Shown here one piece after another: positions 61,589 to 64,000 of a stretch of DNA of 64,000 bases. The notes under the pieces were generated by a model that had not been told where the DNA came from, searched no databases, and saw only the letters and a program-made list of their open reading frames with translations. A program made the translations under genes and the position numbers. The stretch is from Pseudomonadales bacterium. GTDB lineage: Bacteria > Pseudomonadota > Gammaproteobacteria > Pseudomonadales > Azotimanducaceae. Location: positions 1,984,001-2,048,000 of the forward strand of contig WLWP01000001.1 in the NCBI GenBank assembly GCA_012103505.1, written 5' to 3'. Within the stretch, counting starts at the first letter, position 1. The number at the start of each line of letters is the position of its first letter.

Positions 61589-62817
61589 ACCATGAACTAG
61601 AAGTCAGCATTCTCAAGGAGCTCATGGAACAGCTCGATGAGGGCAAGAATATCGACGCAGGTGTGCAGTACAAAATGCCGACAACAGGTTACGTCTGCCC
61701 CCAGATCGCGGCGAAAGAACGCGAGCTCTTTTTCCAAAATCACACCCAACTGTTAGGGCTCTCGCAAGATCTGCCATCACCGGGCAGTTATATAACTAAC
61801 GATGATTTCGGGACCCCGATACTTGCTACTCGAGACAAGAACGGCGACTTCCGAGCATTTTTGAACGCTTGTCGTCATCGTGGCGTCCGAGTTGCACAAG
61901 AAAACCGGGGACGTAAAACTCTGTTTACCTGCCCTTTCCACCACTGGGGTTACTCCAATGCAGGCGATTTGATAAACGTGCCGGATCAAGAGCATTTCGG
62001 TGTGATTGATAAGTCTTGCAACGGACTGATCGAGCTTCCTGCTGTCGAGCGAGACGGCATCCTTTGGGTGCATCCACAACCAGATGGGGAACTCGATGTT
62101 GATGGGTTGCTTGGCAAAACACTGGCTGATGAGCTAGCTGCCTATGACCTGGGTAGTCTGATCTACGCTGGCACAAAAACGATAACGAAAGACCTGAATT
62201 GGAAATTAGCTAACGACACATTCGGCGAAACGTACCACTTCGGAAAGCTACACAAGGACACCCTAGGTCAACTCAATTACGGCAACAATCTGCACTTAAA
62301 AGAGTTTGGACCACACCATCGATTTGTCACAGCATCAAAGGCAATCGACCGCCTGAAAACGCAACCGGAATCTGAGTGGGATATCGGTGTTGGCGCAGGC
62401 TTCGTTCTCTACTACCTCTTCCCCAACATTCAGCTGATCGTCAATCCCGGCACGTGCACGCTCGTTAAAATCTACCCAGACCCTGAACGACCTGGACGAT
62501 CGACATCACAAATCGTCGTCTACTTTAGCCAAGCAGCCATGGATGCCCAGGCTGATCAAGATGCTGGAAAGGTCACACCCGACATGATCTATGGTGCGAA
62601 TGAAGATCGAGGTCCGTCGCTTGCCGCGACCATGGAGATCTTCAACAGTACGATCGAACAAGAAGACTACTTGATGGGGGAGTATCAACAAAAGTCTGCG
62701 GAGAACGGACTGCTCACGGAGATAATGTTTGGTCGCAATGAACCCGCTTTGCATCATTTCCACACCACATTCCGCGATAGACTCGGGCAACCGCCGCTAG
62801 AGAAAATCAGCGCCTAG
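61585..62817 (+). CDS. Rieske aromatic-ring-hydroxylating oxygenase alpha subunit
   Basis: A 410-residue Rieske oxygenase. [2Fe-2S] ligands are C96 and H98 (ACRHRG) and C116 and H119 (TCPFHHWGY). The mononuclear iron site is NDTFGETYHFGKLHKDT, with H218 and H223. It belongs to a different subgroup from the oxygenase at 23193. No ferredoxin or reductase gene is adjacent. Co-translation with a TetR regulator suggests substrate-controlled expression. The substrate is unknown. It converges on the LLM gene with a 4-base overlap of stops. Confidence 0.9.
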   Translation: MNHELEVSILKELMEQLDEGKNIDAGVQYKMPTTGYVCPQIAAKERELFFQNHTQLLGLSQDLPSPGSYITNDDFGTPILATRDKNGDFRAFLNACRHRGVRVAQENRGRKTLFTCPFHHWGYSNAGDLINVPDQEHFGVIDKSCNGLIELPAVERDGILWVHPQPDGELDVDGLLGKTLADELAAYDLGSLIYAGTKTITKDLNWKLANDTFGETYHFGKLHKDTLGQLNYGNNLHLKEFGPHHRFVTASKAIDRLKTQPESEWDIGVGAGFVLYYLFPNIQLIVNPGTCTLVKIYPDPERPGRSTSQIVVYFSQAAMDAQADQDAGKVTPDMIYGANEDRGPSLAATMEIFNSTIEQEDYLMGEYQQKSAENGLLTEIMFGRNEPALHHFHTTFRDRLGQPPLEKISA

Positions 62818-63860
62818 GCACTCTCAGCCCTAACTACACTCATCAGTCGACCGAGCGTAGAGACACGTGCATCTAACGTGTCTCCCGCTGGTGACACCTT
62901 CAGCGTCGTTACACCTGCGTCTATATAGGCCCTAATTCGGTGTCGAATATCTGCTTCATCGCCGAAAAGATTGGTCTGCAATATCATCTCGGCGGGCACT
63001 CGCTTTGCAGCTTCATCACGACGACCTGCATGCCAAAGCGATTGCACTTCCTCGACTTCTTTACCCCATCCTGCACGCACATAGCTATCCGCATAAAAGT
63101 TCTCGTCACGGGAACCCATAGCAGCAATAGTAAAAGCACGTCCCATGCGTTCTCTATCGACCAATTCATCCACGCTGCCAAAATCAACACGTGCAGCACC
63201 GGCCCCTATATCTAGATCGGTGAGAGTTCGACCAGCCGCCTTAGCGCCAATTTCGATATGGGGCAAAAGTGCGTCTGCGTGCTCCGGACAAAAAGTTGTC
63301 CCAATCCAGCCATCAGCGGCTGCACCGGTGTACTCGAGACTTTTCTTACCTAGGGTCGCTAGATAGATCGGAATCGACTCACTTCCACCACCCCCAAGTC
63401 GCAAACTGCGACCCCGGCCACCCGGCAGTGGTACTTGTATCTGGTCGCCCTGATAATCAATTTTTTCGCCCGCAAGAGACAGCCTAATAACGTCCACTGT
63501 CTCTCGTAGGCGAGTGAGGGGTGCCTCAAACGACACGCCATGAAGTCCCTCGACAACTTGAGCTCCGCTAACGCCTAGACCAAGAAGAAACCGATTATCT
63601 GACAATTCTGCCAACGTTCTAGCCGTCATCGCGATCATACTAGGCACACGTGCACTCAACTGCATGATGCCGGTGCCAAGTCGAATCGTTTCAGTCTGAG
63701 CGGCCAAGTAGGCCAGCGGCGTCACAGCATCAGCGCCCCACCCTTCAACGGTCCAAGCCGCAAACACTCCCAGCTTTTCGGCCTCTTGCACAAATGCAAC
63801 TTCATCCTGAAAGCTTGGTCCTCCGGGTATAGGACCTTGGACCCCGACACTTATCCTCAT
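62814..63860 (-). CDS. LLM-class F420-type oxidoreductase
   Basis: A 348-residue luciferase-like enzyme of a different subgroup from the other two, like the MSMEG-type F420 oxidoreductases. It starts RISVGVQGPIPGGPSFQDEVAFVQEAEKLG and has ETIRLGTGIMQLSARVPSMIAMTARTLAELSDNRFLLGLGVSG and PIYLATLGKKSLEYTGAAADGWIG. The frame opens at 63944, but ATG 63860 is the family start (TCAGGCA upstream). It is 19 bases downstream of an SDR gene on the same strand. Substrate is unknown; F420 or FMN both remain possible. Confidence 0.9.
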   Translation of the reverse strand: MRISVGVQGPIPGGPSFQDEVAFVQEAEKLGVFAAWTVEGWGADAVTPLAYLAAQTETIRLGTGIMQLSARVPSMIAMTARTLAELSDNRFLLGLGVSGAQVVEGLHGVSFEAPLTRLRETVDVIRLSLAGEKIDYQGDQIQVPLPGGRGRSLRLGGGGSESIPIYLATLGKKSLEYTGAAADGWIGTTFCPEHADALLPHIEIGAKAAGRTLTDLDIGAGAARVDFGSVDELVDRERMGRAFTIAAMGSRDENFYADSYVRAGWGKEVEEVQSLWHAGRRDEAAKRVPAEMILQTNLFGDEADIRHRIRAYIDAGVTTLKVSPAGDTLDARVSTLGRLMSVVRAESA

Positions 63861-63879
63861 TGCCTGATTACCATCGTGG

Positions 63880-64000
63880 TTATGAGTTTGCCTGCTTCCC
63901 AACCAGCAAACCGCCATCGACCGGTAGCAGAGCGCCGGACACATACGACCCAGCTCTACTCGCTAGATAGATGCAGGCCGCGCCTATGTCTTCAGGCTTC
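63880..64000 (-). CDS. SDR-family oxidoreductase, C-terminal end (partial)
   Basis: The last 39 codons of a gene cut by the window edge. The translation [16 protein letters not shown], then [12 protein letters not shown], is the classical C-terminus of short-chain dehydrogenases. It ends in TAA at 63880. The gene is probably co-transcribed with the LLM enzyme downstream and might act on the same alcohol or ketone. Confidence 0.88.
   Translation of the reverse strand, partial: KPEDIGAACIYLASRAGSYVSGALLPVDGGLLVGKQANS

Noticed and set aside
1..64000. tRNA, rRNA, insertion sequences, prophage or integrases
   Set aside because: No cloverleaf-like gene, transposase or integrase motif was seen in either strand.

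Overview
This window (about 50% G+C, densely coding) looks like the chromosome of a free-living, probably marine, proteobacterium, most likely gammaproteobacterial. This rests on the gene mix: monomeric NADP isocitrate dehydrogenase, paaABCDE, a YghU-type thiol transferase, DUF1971 and DUF2238 proteins. There is no rRNA, tRNA or marker gene to place it firmly. A striking trait is the number of deazaflavin (F420)-type enzymes: three luciferase-like LLM oxidoreductases and one DDN-family protein. About 61 genes are supported, most of them catabolic or redox enzymes. I see no CRISPR array, insertion sequence, prophage, tRNA or rRNA.

Layout. 1-5.5 kb: end of an upstream gene, DDN-type and LLM enzymes, a dienelactone hydrolase preceded by an unusual 15-bp tandem array of start-codon units, a TMEM220-like membrane protein, two unrecognised cytoplasmic proteins and a YghU-like enzyme. 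5.5-14.3 kb: GPH-type transporter, serine hydrolase, OYE/2,4-dienoyl-CoA-reductase-like flavoprotein, acyl-CoA ligase, FAD monooxygenase and OsmC. 14.6-23 kb: a cysteine synthase-glutaredoxin fusion, an isopenicillin-N-synthase-like dioxygenase and a frameshifted AhpD-like protein, then DUF1971 and two tandem paralogous winged-helix/STAND-ATPase regulators. 23-31 kb: Rieske oxygenase, the complete phenylacetyl-CoA epoxidase operon paaABCDE with a quinoprotein gene just downstream, peroxiredoxin and a small CDF transporter. 31-43 kb: DUF6178, LLM, a kinase-like/MBL-like pair, a quinohaemoprotein lipoprotein, aldolase, HCCA isomerase, HAD, cupin and icd. 42.8-55.8 kb: an isoquinoline-oxidoreductase-like molybdoenzyme whose two subunit genes are joined by a one-base frameshift, DAO, GST, crotonase, ThuA, kinase, DUF2238, cytochrome c, USP, permease, FMO and hydrolase. 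55.8-64 kb: DMFase-like protein, aminomutase-like enzyme, GST and CoA transferase, facing a TetR-Rieske operon across a twin palindromic operator, then LLM and an SDR.

Together the genes suggest broad degradation of aromatic, alicyclic or terpenoid acids: ring activation and CoA ligation, Rieske and epoxidase oxygenation, flavin, F420 and molybdenum redox steps, then hydratase and CoA-transferase steps, feeding the TCA cycle. The most unusual sequence-level observations are the repeated translation-start array (2151-2270), two single-base frameshifts (17567-17572 and 45160-45161), the CysK-glutaredoxin/IPNS-like operon, and the twin operator at 60861-60897.
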